From positions 12,418,001-12,482,000 of the forward strand of contig JAKSXM010000246.1 of assembly GCA_022575985.1 (NCBI GenBank): a stretch of DNA of 64,000 nt. Reading direction: 5' to 3'. Shown here piece after piece: positions 24,321 through 33,902 of the stretch. The translations under genes and the position numbers were made by a program. The notes below the pieces were generated by a model that saw nothing but the letters and a program-made list of their open reading frames with translations, was not told the origin of the DNA and made no database searches. Numbering within the stretch: position 1 is the stretch's first letter; every line of letters starts with the position of its first letter. This DNA comes from Anagrus nilaparvatae. Its lineage: Eukaryota; Arthropoda; Insecta; Hymenoptera; Mymaridae.

Positions 24321-25299
24321 TGTCACAGGGTGAAAACCCGTGACATTTTCTGTATATAAAATTTAAATAATATTTTCATAAATATCGAATTTACCGCTCC
24401 GCTCCGATTTGCCCGCGATCTCGGACCAATGAGAGATCGGCACTGAGTCGAAGCGGCAGAGCGGGAGAGCCCGTCGAGGCAGACCGACGTGAGCCGTCGT
24501 AGCGTATACACGCAATTTTTGTACTTCGCTTCTTTCTGTCAATTTGTGTTTAGTTTAGTTTGGCTCATTTTTTTTATATAATTAAATTCACTTAAATTCA
24601 GTGTCTTTAATGAATTATTAATTAATAATTACGATTTGGACTATTTGTTTTGAGTAAGTGATTCCTTACAATATTTATTACCGAAAGCACGCAGTCGCTT
24701 TCTGAAATAAACACATAAAATTATTTTGTGCTATTTTGTGATTAATCCGGACATCGATTACCGGAATTTCATCTAAATTTAATTATTTGGACTTTTGGAC
24801 TATTATCAAAAATAATTAAAACTGTTTGTGTTTTCCGGAGCTCATCTGCGAAGAGATCTACAAGGTAATTACTTCAAGATTATTTCTGCGTATGTGTGCT
24901 CACGGGTTATTTAGTTAGGTAATTTTTCGTAATTCTCATTAATTAAAAATTATAGTTTATTTGTACGGTTTTATATGATTTGTGTATAATTGCTTATGCG
25001 GAAAGACGCCTGAGTTTTCCCATGCTCTCTTTTTCATCCATTTTACTTGTACGGCTTTTCTTAGAATTAAGTAAATTTTTGTAAATATTTATTTGTGTAT
25101 TATTATGTTATAGTTTCGATATTAACTTTAAAATATCGTGGCGCTCAAAGAGCATTGATTTAATTAAAAATAATAATTAATTGCATTTAAATCAACTTTA
25201 ATCTTATTAATAAAAATTTATGCCCTTTAACCTTTTAATAAATTTCAAGGTAAGCTTCTTTTGCATATTATTATCTTAGTCGTTAAAAAGCCGGTCACA
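24321..25299 (+). repeat. 5' LTR (979 bp)
   Basis: Begins TGTCACAGGG and ends CCGGTCACA, with TG..CA termini. The first 25 bases fold into a hairpin (GTCAC-GGG / CCC-GTGAC). A GC-rich core with a CCAAT word lies at about 24390-24510. Candidate splice donors AAGGTAATT (about 24863) and AAGGTAAGC (about 25248) could join an acceptor before gag (TTTAG near 26520); this is untested. A minus-strand 62-residue frame here is a by-product of the GC-rich core. Confidence 0.95.
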
Positions 25300-25325
25300 T
25301 ATTTGACGCCCTAGACGTGAGGCCC
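25300..25325 (+). other. Primer-binding region
   Basis: Two bases (TA) separate the LTR from TTTGACGCCCTAGACGTGA, where a tRNA should prime minus-strand synthesis. Canonical sites start TGG; this starts TTTGACGCC, so the priming tRNA is not clear. The two-base gap matches the TA between polypurine tract and 3' LTR, as expected when integrase trims two bases from each end. Confidence 0.55.
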
Positions 25326-25639
25326 GGTATAAGCAATTGATAAAATTAATTATAATTAATAATTTTTAATTAATTAATTAATTATAATAACATGAATAAT
25401 TTATGAAGAAAAATAAAAGTTTTGTGTGCATTGGTATGTGTGTGTTAGAAAAAAAAATTTTCGTTAAGTTTTTGTTTATACCTGTTACATTGTTGTGATT
25501 CTTGGTATAAAAAGAAATTCGTGGAACACGCTATATGGGTGCTTTCACTAAAATTTTAATTTTTTGTAAAAATTTTAATTTTTTGTAAAAATTTTAATTT
25601 TTTGTAAAAATTTAACTAACGATTTAAAATTTAATTAAT

Positions 25640-26170
25640 TCGACCAGTATATGAAATATTCCACGGAAATTGTGCAAAAATTTAAAATTTCGCAAAATTC
25701 AAGTTATATACGGGTAAATCCGTATAAAATCATCTAAAATTATAATTTTTTTTTGTATTTTGTTTAGTTAGCTATAATTTAGTAAAATTATAATTAATTT
25801 TAGTGTATACGGATTATCCCTTTAAAATATGTAATTTTCGACTATATATGGTAATTTCCATGTAAATTTGACTTTTTCTGGAATTTTTTTTTTAAATTAA
25901 TTTTTTTTAACAACTTTGTAATTTATATGATTAGTTTTAGTAAAATTTAGTTTATTAAGCTATATATGGACAATTCCAACAAAATTTGACCTTTTTGAAA
26001 AATACACTGATTTTTGAACTTTATTCTCATATATATGGTAAATTACTTAGAAGATTGAACTTTTTTTACACATATACGGTATATTCCATATAAAACCGAA
26101 CTCTTTTGTATATATATGGCGTATTCCGTTGAAAAGTGAACTTTTGTGCATAAATCTTAGTAAAGTGTTA
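25640..26170 (+). repeat. Leader repeats (TATAYGG ... ATTCC motif)
   Basis: Eight diverged copies of a motif TATAYGG followed about 6-10 bases later by ATTCC/ATCC, often with GAACTTTT after it, start near 25648, 25707, 25806, 25843, 25961, 26030, 26072 and 26110. A separate triple 'TTTTGTAAAAATTTTAAT' repeat lies at 25553-25612. No long open frame. Confidence 0.6.
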
Positions 26171-26557
26171 AAAATCGAACTTTTCAAGATTATTATGAAG
26201 AATTATGAACTTTTTGTATGTTGAGTATGTTTGAGTGACAATTTAGCTTAGATTTGCGTTAAGCCCGTATGAGCACACATGTGGGCATGCGAATTTAAAT
26301 TTATCATAATTTTTACTACATATTTTGTCATTAACCATTTTTTTTGTGTACTACCGAGTTGGAAGTACTTAATTTTGTAAAAACTTGTAAACTAACCTAC
26401 CTAAAATTTTCCTAACTTCAAAACTATCATAATTTCTGCTATTACTTGTGCTTAGCATGTTTTTCTGCTGTAGTATAGAATTTCTGCTTAATCTTTCTCA
26501 TTCTCTTTTCGAATATTTAGTATCTTTTCTTTAATGTTATAATTTTATCACAAGAAA

Positions 26558-28780
26558 ATGGACGATCAAAATACCTTAAGCGAAAGTAAAGATACCTTAG
26601 ATGATTGGGATGATATCCTTCAAAATCTTAATCTCCTAAGCGATAGTCAGTTACGGGAAATTTTAACAACCAATAATTTAGAAACTGAAGGTTCACACGA
26701 TGAACTACATGCCCGTGTTAAAGATTTCTTGCGTGGCGATCCGGAACGACGCCGGACAATTTTTGAAATAAATAACGATTCTCATGGTACAACTAGTAGT
26801 TATGAGAATACCATTAAAAACTCTGACGATCACAATCAGGTAATTCAAACAAACAATACGGGTAACTTGCCAGATTCTCAGGCTCATCAAGAGCAAATTT
26901 CTCAACAACAAAATCAATTTATAGTCGATCCTAGTTATATATCTCCATTACGCAATTCAGTTCCTGCTGTTAGCACACCAAATACGGGAGCTAACAATCT
27001 TGGTTTAAATTTTAGTACAGCTCCAGAAAATTTCTCGTTTAGGCAAATCCCTAATAATTTTCATTTGCCTCAGGTTACCGAAAATGCTTTTACTGGTAAC
27101 CGCACACCTTTAAGTATAACTCACACTAGTGAACATTTAGCTCAAGTTGTAAATACTTCACAGCAAAATCCTGTACAACAAAATGCGTTACTACCACAAC
27201 AACAAAATGTGGGTCAAATTCCACAACCCGTACAGCAGAATGATCCCACCTTTTACCAAAATTGGCCAATTCAAGGTCAAATGGGCAATTATTATGGTCC
27301 TCCGGCACCACCTCCAATGAATTACCCTCCACCACCCCCACCACCCCCACCACAACCTAATAATCAACCCCAGCCACAAAATTTACAAAATTTAAACATT
27401 AATAATCAACCCCAACCACAAAATTTGCAAAATTTAAACAATGCCCAGCAGCAACAAAATTTTAACAATCAGCAACAATTTAATCCTTATTTTATGCCTC
27501 CATACTTTAATTTTCCACCTTTTATGTGGTATAACCAACCACATCCTTATTACGGTTATAATGGACCTCATGAAAGGCCCCAGAATAACCAAGACAATGA
27601 TTATGTCATAGGAAGAGCGAGAAGATTCACAAACGTTCTCCCTGAAAATAATACAAATCAACCGCAAGAAGATTTGCGTAGAAAAATTCAAATTGACACA
27701 TTACTTGATAAAAAGAAAATAAAATTTTCCGGAAAATCTTCTGAGGATCCAGAGGATTTTCTTAGAAAACTTAATGACGCTGCTAAATCCCTTAATTTAA
27801 CTAAGGTTGATTTGTTTAATAATTTAACAAGTGTATTATCTGAGGACGCTGCCAACTGGTATGATGTTAAGAAAAATGATTTAAGAAATTATGATGATTT
27901 TATTTTTGCATTTATGAGATTTTATGGAAAGCAGGATCCTCAAGAAAAATACACACAACAGGCCAAAAATCGACGCCAACAAAAAGGCGAAGATATCCTT
28001 AGCTTTGTTACCGCTATGATGACAATTTTTGATAAATTTGAGCCTAAACTTAATTTATCGTTTATGTTGGACATGACTTACGACAATTTGCATTTAGATT
28101 ACGTACGGCACATTAAAAGAAGCCAGTTTCGCTCTTTCGAAGAACTATTATCTGTTGGAAGAGAAGTTGAGATGCAAGCTGATCGCATTAAAAATTTAAT
28201 AGCAGAAGCTAAATTAGCAGCAAGAAATAAAGCTAATGCCGCAGTAAAAGATAATGCTATTACGGCGACCCCTGTAAATAATTCCGCAAATAAATCCGCT
28301 GCTAATAATAATAAGAAATCGAATAATAATAATAATAGCAGAAAATCTAATAATAAACCAAATAATGCCAATAAAAGCGATAATAATAACACTAGTAACA
28401 CTAATAAGGGTAAGGGTAATAATAACAACAATAATGCTATTAATAACCCCCCCTTAAAAACTTCACAACCGCAAGCTCAAGGTTCTCGCACTTTTGTGCC
28501 TAGACAAAATAACCAGGTTCAAAATCAAGCTCCTAGTAATTCAGCTAGTGCAGCTCCGGCTAGACCTAAACCCGCTTTTTCAAGGCCTCCTGGAAATCTT
28601 CCCAGGACTCCTGTAAATAGAAGTTCGCAAGAACTAATTTGTTATAATTGTGACAAGCCTGGTCATTTTTACTCTGACTGCCAACTACCTCGTAGTGGAT
28701 TCTTTTGTTATGTCTGTGGGGAAAAAGGTGTTATTTCTACAACCTGCCCCAGAAACCACCCTAAAAGTCAGGGAAACTAA
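26558..28780 (+). CDS. Gag polyprotein of the Gypsy element (740 aa)
   Basis: The structural protein expected to form the cytoplasmic particle and bind element RNA. The ATG at 26558 is in good context (AAAATGG). Residues 26-60 (LLSDSQLREILTT...) resemble a SAP-type helix pair. Residues about 100-350 are Gln/Asn/Pro-rich with an all-proline run near 255 and a doubled QPQPQNLQNL unit. Residues 373-550 are the retrotransposon gag domain; 570-635 is an Asn-rich linker. Two C-terminal knuckles follow: CX2CX4HX4C at 695-708 (canonical) and a partner at 717-730 in which Val replaces His. It ends at TAA 28778-28780, immediately after a slippery site. At 740 residues it is long for a Gypsy Gag, mainly because of low-complexity linkers. 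Confidence 0.95.
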   Translation: MDDQNTLSESKDTLDDWDDILQNLNLLSDSQLREILTTNNLETEGSHDELHARVKDFLRGDPERRRTIFEINNDSHGTTSSYENTIKNSDDHNQVIQTNNTGNLPDSQAHQEQISQQQNQFIVDPSYISPLRNSVPAVSTPNTGANNLGLNFSTAPENFSFRQIPNNFHLPQVTENAFTGNRTPLSITHTSEHLAQVVNTSQQNPVQQNALLPQQQNVGQIPQPVQQNDPTFYQNWPIQGQMGNYYGPPAPPPMNYPPPPPPPPPQPNNQPQPQNLQNLNINNQPQPQNLQNLNNAQQQQNFNNQQQFNPYFMPPYFNFPPFMWYNQPHPYYGYNGPHERPQNNQDNDYVIGRARRFTNVLPENNTNQPQEDLRRKIQIDTLLDKKKIKFSGKSSEDPEDFLRKLNDAAKSLNLTKVDLFNNLTSVLSEDAANWYDVKKNDLRNYDDFIFAFMRFYGKQDPQEKYTQQAKNRRQQKGEDILSFVTAMMTIFDKFEPKLNLSFMLDMTYDNLHLDYVRHIKRSQFRSFEELLSVGREVEMQADRIKNLIAEAKLAARNKANAAVKDNAITATPVNNSANKSAANNNKKSNNNNNSRKSNNKPNNANKSDNNNTSNTNKGKGNNNNNNAINNPPLKTSQPQAQGSRTFVPRQNNQVQNQAPSNSASAAPARPKPAFSRPPGNLPRTPVNRSSQELICYNCDKPGHFYSDCQLPRSGFFCYVCGEKGVISTTCPRNHPKSQGN

Positions 28781-31700
28781 TTACGGAATCAACCAATGAC
28801 CCGAAGTTGATTCCTTTTATTTGGAATAAATCACGTTTTAATTCTCTAAAAAAGGAGCAAAATTTAGTTATATCTGAAAATTCTGCGGAGAGTATCTCCC
28901 GGAAAAATTCTAGTTATGTTAATGCGGTTAAGTTTGGTAATTTTAGTAAGAATTCAGTTAGTCCTAAAAATCTTGGAGGAGAATCTCCTCAAGATACTTT
29001 AGTCCGTTCAGATTCTGGAGAAGATAATTCTCAGAATTCTTCTGGTAATAATGTTAGTTTAGATTCACGCAGTTCTAGAGATGTCAGTTCTCAAAATACT
29101 GCTAGTTCTTCTGTTAATTCTATTAGTTCTGTTAGTCCTTCGCCCCTTTTTGGTAGAATTTTAACTACCTCTCGTGTTTCAGTTATTGCTCCGAAAAATT
29201 CCAATTTAGGGTCCTGTTCGGCGATGAAAGATTCTATTTCTTCGCTCCGAACATTTAAATTAGATAATAGATATTATCTTGAAATAAAATTGAACAATAG
29301 TTCATTTTTTGGTCTTCTTGACTCCGGTTCTACAAGAACCTACGGAGGCAAATCAATAGGGTCTCTTGTGAAGTTAACCTCACCTGATTCTTCCATGACA
29401 GTTGCTAATAATATGGAAGTCCCTGTTGAGGGAATGTGTAGCTTAAAATTTTCTACAGACGACAATTTTGCTCAAATCCCTATTAGGATAGTTGAATCTC
29501 TATCTTATGATCTAGTTTTAGGAATAGATTTCCTTATGGCTTTTAGTTTTGTTATCGATTTTGGCAGCGATACTTACAGTTTTGGAGGGGGGGAGTGTAG
29601 AAAGTTCTCAGGACCCCCAAACTCAAATTCTTCTCCATTCAATGCAGAACAAACTCATGATTGGATTTCAGATCTAAACTCTAGTACTCGCTATTTTTTG
29701 GACATTTGCATTAGAGGTCATAAAGTTCGTGCGTTGGTCGATTCTGGATCTACAAAGACCTATGTCGGAAAAATGTTTAAAAAAATTCTCGAGGACATTC
29801 GCCCTTCCAACGCTACGGTTTCTGTCGCAAATGGTGTGGTATTACCTGTCGATGGGGAAACCGAACTTATCATAAAAATAAACAATTTTGAAAAATCTGT
29901 ACCGATTCGTTTAGTTAGTGCTTTAGCCTATGATTGTGTTTTAGGGATGGATTTCCTTAAAATTTTTGAATTTGAAATTGATTTTGGCAACCATTGCTGG
30001 AGAAATTCCGGAATGGATTATTTTGTTCGTTTTATATTGGATGACGATTTTGAATATATTGAGAAATGTGCTGGCTTAACAGAAGTTACAGAGGAACAAC
30101 GTAATTTGATCGAAAAATTAGTAAAAAAATATGTTGATCCCCCAGGTGAGATATTAAGTTCAACGAACATCATAAAACATGAAATAGATGTTCAAGGTCA
30201 TCCACCTATTAAGCAACCTTTACGGAGATACTCCCCTAAGGTTTTAGAAGCCGCACACGAAGCCGTTGAAAAACTGCTTCGAACCGGAGTCATTGAGCCT
30301 TGCCGTAGTCCATGGTGTAGTCCACCTGTTTTGGCCCCTAAAAAGGACAATACGTTGAGATTTTGTATTGACTATCGAAAATTAAATCAGGTCACACGTA
30401 AACATGGACACCCAATTCCAAATATCGATTCCATCCTTGACAGGTTAAGGAAGGCTCGATATATTAGCAAAATTGACATGACTCTTGCGTTCCATCAAAT
30501 TGAGATCGACGAGCCATATCGTGATTATACGGCATTCGCCATATATGGCCGTGGACAATTTAGATACCGTAGAATGCCGTTCGGTCTTTGTAATTCTCCT
30601 AGAACATTCCAGGAGGCCATGGATAAATTTATCCGAGAAATGCTCCCTCCTGGCGCTGAAGTTTTCGTATTTATATACATCGATGATCTAATTGTGGTTA
30701 CCGAAAATTTCGCTGATCATCTGAAATGGCTTGAAATTGTTCTTCTGGCCCTTAAAAAGGCAAACCTCGAAATTAATTTGGAAAAAAGCGAATTCTGTAG
30801 TTCTTCAGTCAAATATTTGGGATACGTCATTGATGAAGATGGTCTTCACACTGACCCCGAAAAAGTACAAGCCATTGTCGATTTCCCAGCACCAACTAAT
30901 TTGAAACAACTTCGTCGTTTCCTAGGCATGTCCGGTTGGTATTCCCGTTTCATGCCCAATTTCTCTGCAGACAAAGAAGCACTTTGTCGCCTATTAAAAA
31001 AGGACGTTCCATGGCATTGGAATGAAGAGCAAGAGATTGCTTTCCAAAATATTAAGGATAGCCTTACTAAAGCCCCTATCCTTATAAGGCCAAATTTTGA
31101 AGAAAGATTTTATTTGCATACCGATAGTTCTGATTACGCTATAGGCTGTGTACTTACACAGAAAATTGACGGATATGATCATCCAATTATATTCCTAAAT
31201 CGTCTATTGACTTCTACAGAACGTAAATGGAGTACAAGTGAAAAAGAGTGTCTTGCCGTACTATGGAGCGTTGAAAAATTAAGACCTTATATTGAGGGTT
31301 ACGATTTTACGGTTATAACTGATCACTCTAGTCTCCAATGGCTTAAAAATATAAAAGACCCTACAGGTCGTTTAGGTCGCTGGGCCATGAGGCTCTTAGC
31401 TTATCAACCCGAAATTGTCCATAGAGCTGGCGCCGAACATCACGTTCCGGATGCATTATCCAGAGCCTTCGAAAATCAGGTCGCTTCTATGACTCATCAA
31501 TCTATTAGGGACCCATGGTACTTTAATAAATTCAGCTTAGTAAAAAAATATCCGGATAAATACCCAGATTGGCAAATTAAAGATGACAAGCTGTATTTCC
31601 ATAAACCCCATCCGTGGATTGATCCTTTAATCAAGGATTTAAATAAATGGAAATTAGTTTTGCCTGAAGAAAGGCATAAAAAAATAATGTCAGAATGTCA

Positions 31701-33474
31701 TGATAACCCCCAACCTGGACATTTAGGCCGGGATAAAACAATAGAGCTTGTCTCAAGATATTACTATTGGCCTGGTATGTCTGTCGACATAGCACGTTTT
31801 GTTCAAAACTGTAAAGTCTGTCAGGAAAATAAAATTCCTAAGACTGGTCCTCAAGGCCTTATGGGCGTTCGTGAAAAAGATGAACCCTGGAATATCGTGG
31901 CTTGCGATATCCTTGGCCCATATCCTCTTACTAAAAACCGATTCCGATACATTTTAGTTATACAGGACCTGTTCACAAAATTTATTATCGTGAGACCATT
32001 AAGAGCTGCGGATGGTCCCAAGATATGGAAAGTTTTAGATGAAGACGTATTTTCTGTTTATGGCTGCCCTGCCGTTGTCCACACGGATAACGGTACAGAA
32101 TTTGCAAATAAATATATTGATGAACGTTTAAAAAAATATGGAATCGAGCACTCTCTGATTCCTCCATACGCAGCTAACGCAAATCCTGCCGAACGGGTCA
32201 ACGGTACAATTAAAACGATGATAAAATCATTCCTCCGGGAAGATCATCGTTTATGGGATGAACATCTTCATGAATTTAGTTTTGCCGTAAATAATTCTAT
32301 TCAAGATTCTTCTCGTTTTTCTCCATTTTTCTTAAATTATGGTAGAAATCCAGTACCACCTTTTTCGATTATGTCCGAAGATGTCCCTCGAAAAAAATCT
32401 ATTAGTTCTGACCCTAAAATATGGGGTGACCGTATGCTACGGTTACAGGCTTATCACGACCTAATCCGTAGGTTTTTATTCAAGGCCTCTGTAAGGCAAG
32501 CCAAATATTATAATAAAGGACGCAAGAAGGTTAGGTTTCAATTAGGCGAACCAATTATGAAAAAAGAACATCACCTGTCATCCGGTGGTAAAAGATTTTC
32601 GGCTAAATTAGCTCACCCCTATTCTGGTCCTCACAAAATTACTAAGGTCGTTTCCCCAAACGTATATGAAATAGAAACGCCTACTAAGCAACAATCGCCT
32701 AGAATCCATGTAAAATATATGAAACCATTCTCTTGTGATGATAACCTAAACAATGTGTCTTGTGTTGAAAATATAAATACTTTGTTGCATGAAAACAGTC
32801 GTTTCTGTAATGCCATGTCTGACAATAACCCGTTTCAATTTCAGATGTTCAAAAGGACTATTGGCGATCAAGCGATAGGGTATGTGGCCTATGTGCCCAA
32901 CGAAGATAAGTGGGTCAAACTACTTAAATTTGAGGTCCTCTTGTACGAGGCAGACGAATCTGCCTTCTTAGAAGCCGTAGGTTCAAGATACGAGCTGTCT
33001 ACCATTACCCCCATATATGGGCAATATCAGATAGCCCAATCTCCCCCCATTCCGGAAAACCCTCTCCCCTCATTGATGGACCTACGGGTCGACCCTCCAA
33101 TTCTCCCTTCGCCACCAACTGCCGATAGCAGATTAATGACCCCCAATATAGAAGATAAGCCCTGCTGGAATTGCAACGAGAAGGGCCATTTACATCGAGA
33201 TTGTCTATTGCCGCAGCTCCACTACTTTTGCTTTTTGTGCGGAGCCCCATGTGCTGATAAGGATACTTGCGTCAACCCCAAGTGCGTTGACACAAGGAAA
33301 AACGACCTTATCACCGGTCGTTTAATAATGAAACCATATCAGAGATTGGCTATCGGACCACCAATTCCTCCACCAGTTGTTATTGAAGAAATAGAGGAAC
33401 CGGGTACGGAAACCAATGGTAGCGACAAGGAGGAAGACACAGAATCCGAAGCCGGATTCAGTCTCTTCGATTGA
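28765..33474 (+). CDS. Pol polyprotein: tandem proteases, RT, RNase H, integrase, zinc knuckles
   Basis: Open in the -1 frame relative to gag from 28765; there is no good ATG, so it is made as a Gag-Pol fusion. Numbering from 28807: protease 1 with DSGS at 172; a second protease with DSGS at 312, both followed by the hydrophobic LGIDF/LGMDF motif; RT with FCIDYRKLN and YIDD at 624-627; RNase H from HTDSSD at 773; integrase HHCC from His965; catalytic Asp1034, Asp1094 and Glu1129 (D,D35E); a GPY/F-like module about 1268-1292. A tail of about 230 residues follows with CX2CX4HX4C at 1453 and a second knuckle lacking His. It ends acidic at TGA 33472-33474. Catalytic residues look intact. Proposed role: copies element RNA into DNA and integrates it. 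The doubled protease and zinc tail are unusual. Confidence 0.95.
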   Translation, partial: KSGKLITESTNDPKLIPFIWNKSRFNSLKKEQNLVISENSAESISRKNSSYVNAVKFGNFSKNSVSPKNLGGESPQDTLVRSDSGEDNSQNSSGNNVSLDSRSSRDVSSQNTASSSVNSISSVSPSPLFGRILTTSRVSVIAPKNSNLGSCSAMKDSISSLRTFKLDNRYYLEIKLNNSSFFGLLDSGSTRTYGGKSIGSLVKLTSPDSSMTVANNMEVPVEGMCSLKFSTDDNFAQIPIRIVESLSYDLVLGIDFLMAFSFVIDFGSDTYSFGGGECRKFSGPPNSNSSPFNAEQTHDWISDLNSSTRYFLDICIRGHKVRALVDSGSTKTYVGKMFKKILEDIRPSNATVSVANGVVLPVDGETELIIKINNFEKSVPIRLVSALAYDCVLGMDFLKIFEFEIDFGNHCWRNSGMDYFVRFILDDDFEYIEKCAGLTEVTEEQRNLIEKLVKKYVDPPGEILSSTNIIKHEIDVQGHPPIKQPLRRYSPKVLEAAHEAVEKLLRTGVIEPCRSPWCSPPVLAPKKDNTLRFCIDYRKLNQVTRKHGHPIPNIDSILDRLRKARYISKIDMTLAFHQIEIDEPYRDYTAFAIYGRGQFRYRRMPFGLCNSPRTFQEAMDKFIREMLPPGAEVFVFIYIDDLIVVTENFADHLKWLEIVLLALKKANLEINLEKSEFCSSSVKYLGYVIDEDGLHTDPEKVQAIVDFPAPTNLKQLRRFLGMSGWYSRFMPNFSADKEALCRLLKKDVPWHWNEEQEIAFQNIKDSLTKAPILIRPNFEERFYLHTDSSDYAIGCVLTQKIDGYDHPIIFLNRLLTSTERKWSTSEKECLAVLWSVEKLRPYIEGYDFTVITDHSSLQWLKNIKDPTGRLGRWAMRLLAYQPEIVHRAGAEHHVPDALSRAFENQVASMTHQSIRDPWYFNKFSLVKKYPDKYPDWQIKDDKLYFHKPHPWIDPLIKDLNKWKLVLPEERHKKIMSECHDNPQPGHLGRDKTIELVSRYYYWPGMSVDIARFVQNCKVCQENKIPKTGPQGLMGVREKDEPWNIVACDILGPYPLTKNRFRYILVIQDLFTKFIIVRPLRAADGPKIWKVLDEDVFSVYGCPAVVHTDNGTEFANKYIDERLKKYGIEHSLIPPYAANANPAERVNGTIKTMIKSFLREDHRLWDEHLHEFSFAVNNSIQDSSRFSPFFLNYGRNPVPPFSIMSEDVPRKKSISSDPKIWGDRMLRLQAYHDLIRRFLFKASVRQAKYYNKGRKKVRFQLGEPIMKKEHHLSSGGKRFSAKLAHPYSGPHKITKVVSPNVYEIETPTKQQSPRIHVKYMKPFSCDDNLNNVSCVENINTLLHENSRFCNAMSDNNPFQFQMFKRTIGDQAIGYVAYVPNEDKWVKLLKFEVLLYEADESAFLEAVGSRYELSTITPIYGQYQIAQSPPIPENPLPSLMDLRVDPPILPSPPTADSRLMTPNIEDKPCWNCNEKGHLHRDCLLPQLHYFCFLCGAPCADKDTCVNPKCVDTRKNDLITGRLIMKPYQRLAIGPPIPPPVVIEEIEEPGTETNGSDKEEDTESEAGFSLFD
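28771..28814 (+). promoter_or_regulatory. -1 ribosomal frameshift signal (gag-pol)
   Basis: The heptamer G GGA AAC (28771-28777) sits in the gag frame as X XXY YYZ, directly before the gag stop. After a 7-nt spacer comes a perfect 9-bp stem (GGAATCAAC 28785-28793 with GTTGATTCC 28806-28814, 12-nt loop). Slipping back one base reads GGG AAA CTA ATT into the pol frame, open from 28765. The same heptamer class is known at retroviral gag-pro junctions. Confidence 0.9.
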
Positions 33475-33888
33475 TTATTTTCATTTTTTTTTCTCGTTCC
33501 TTTAATATAAGCTGAATTTTTTGTATTTTTTTTTTTTGTTATCTTGTTTTTTTTTTGTGTTGTTCCGAAAAGACAGAATCACTGGCGGAACTTGCACTGG
33601 ACTATGTGCTGTGATTAAATAATTACTTATATTATAAATAAAAAACTTATATTCTTCTATATATATATAATTTTGAAATAATTTTGAGTTCTAACCTAAC
33701 ATACCTCCTTATCCATTTCCCCTATTTCCCCAAAGTTTACAAGTTTAATCCGGAAAAATTTATTATGTACATATCAATCGTTATAAGGTAATTAGCTTAG
33801 TTCCCGTTAGATTTGCGGCCCACAATGTTAGGTAGAATGAGCACACATTCGTAATATTCAAGGCTACAACGAACCCCTTAACTATGGT
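33475..33888 (+). other. 3' untranslated region of the Gypsy element
   Basis: No env frame. About 33790-33850 shares words in order (ATTAGCTTAG, ATTTGCG, GCCC, TGAGCACACA) with the leader at about 26240-26280, suggesting a repeated cis-module. Confidence 0.6.
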
Positions 33889-33902
33889 TAAGAGGGGGGG
33901 TA
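33889..33902 (+). other. Polypurine tract
   Basis: AAGAGGGGGGG ending at 33900, then TA, then the 3' LTR. This is the expected plus-strand primer position. Confidence 0.85.

Noticed and set aside
24323..24511. 62-aa minus-strand frame inside the LTR (also at 33905-34093)
   Set aside because: It lies in the GC-rich LTR core, is repeated only because the LTR is, and resembles no known protein.
28099..28431. 110-aa Leu-rich minus-strand frame
   Set aside because: Antisense shadow of the Asn-rich linker (AAT/AAC repeats) of Gag.
28807..28809. TTG as a start codon for pol
   Set aside because: The frame is open upstream to 28765 and overlaps gag at a canonical slippery site. A non-ATG start is not needed.
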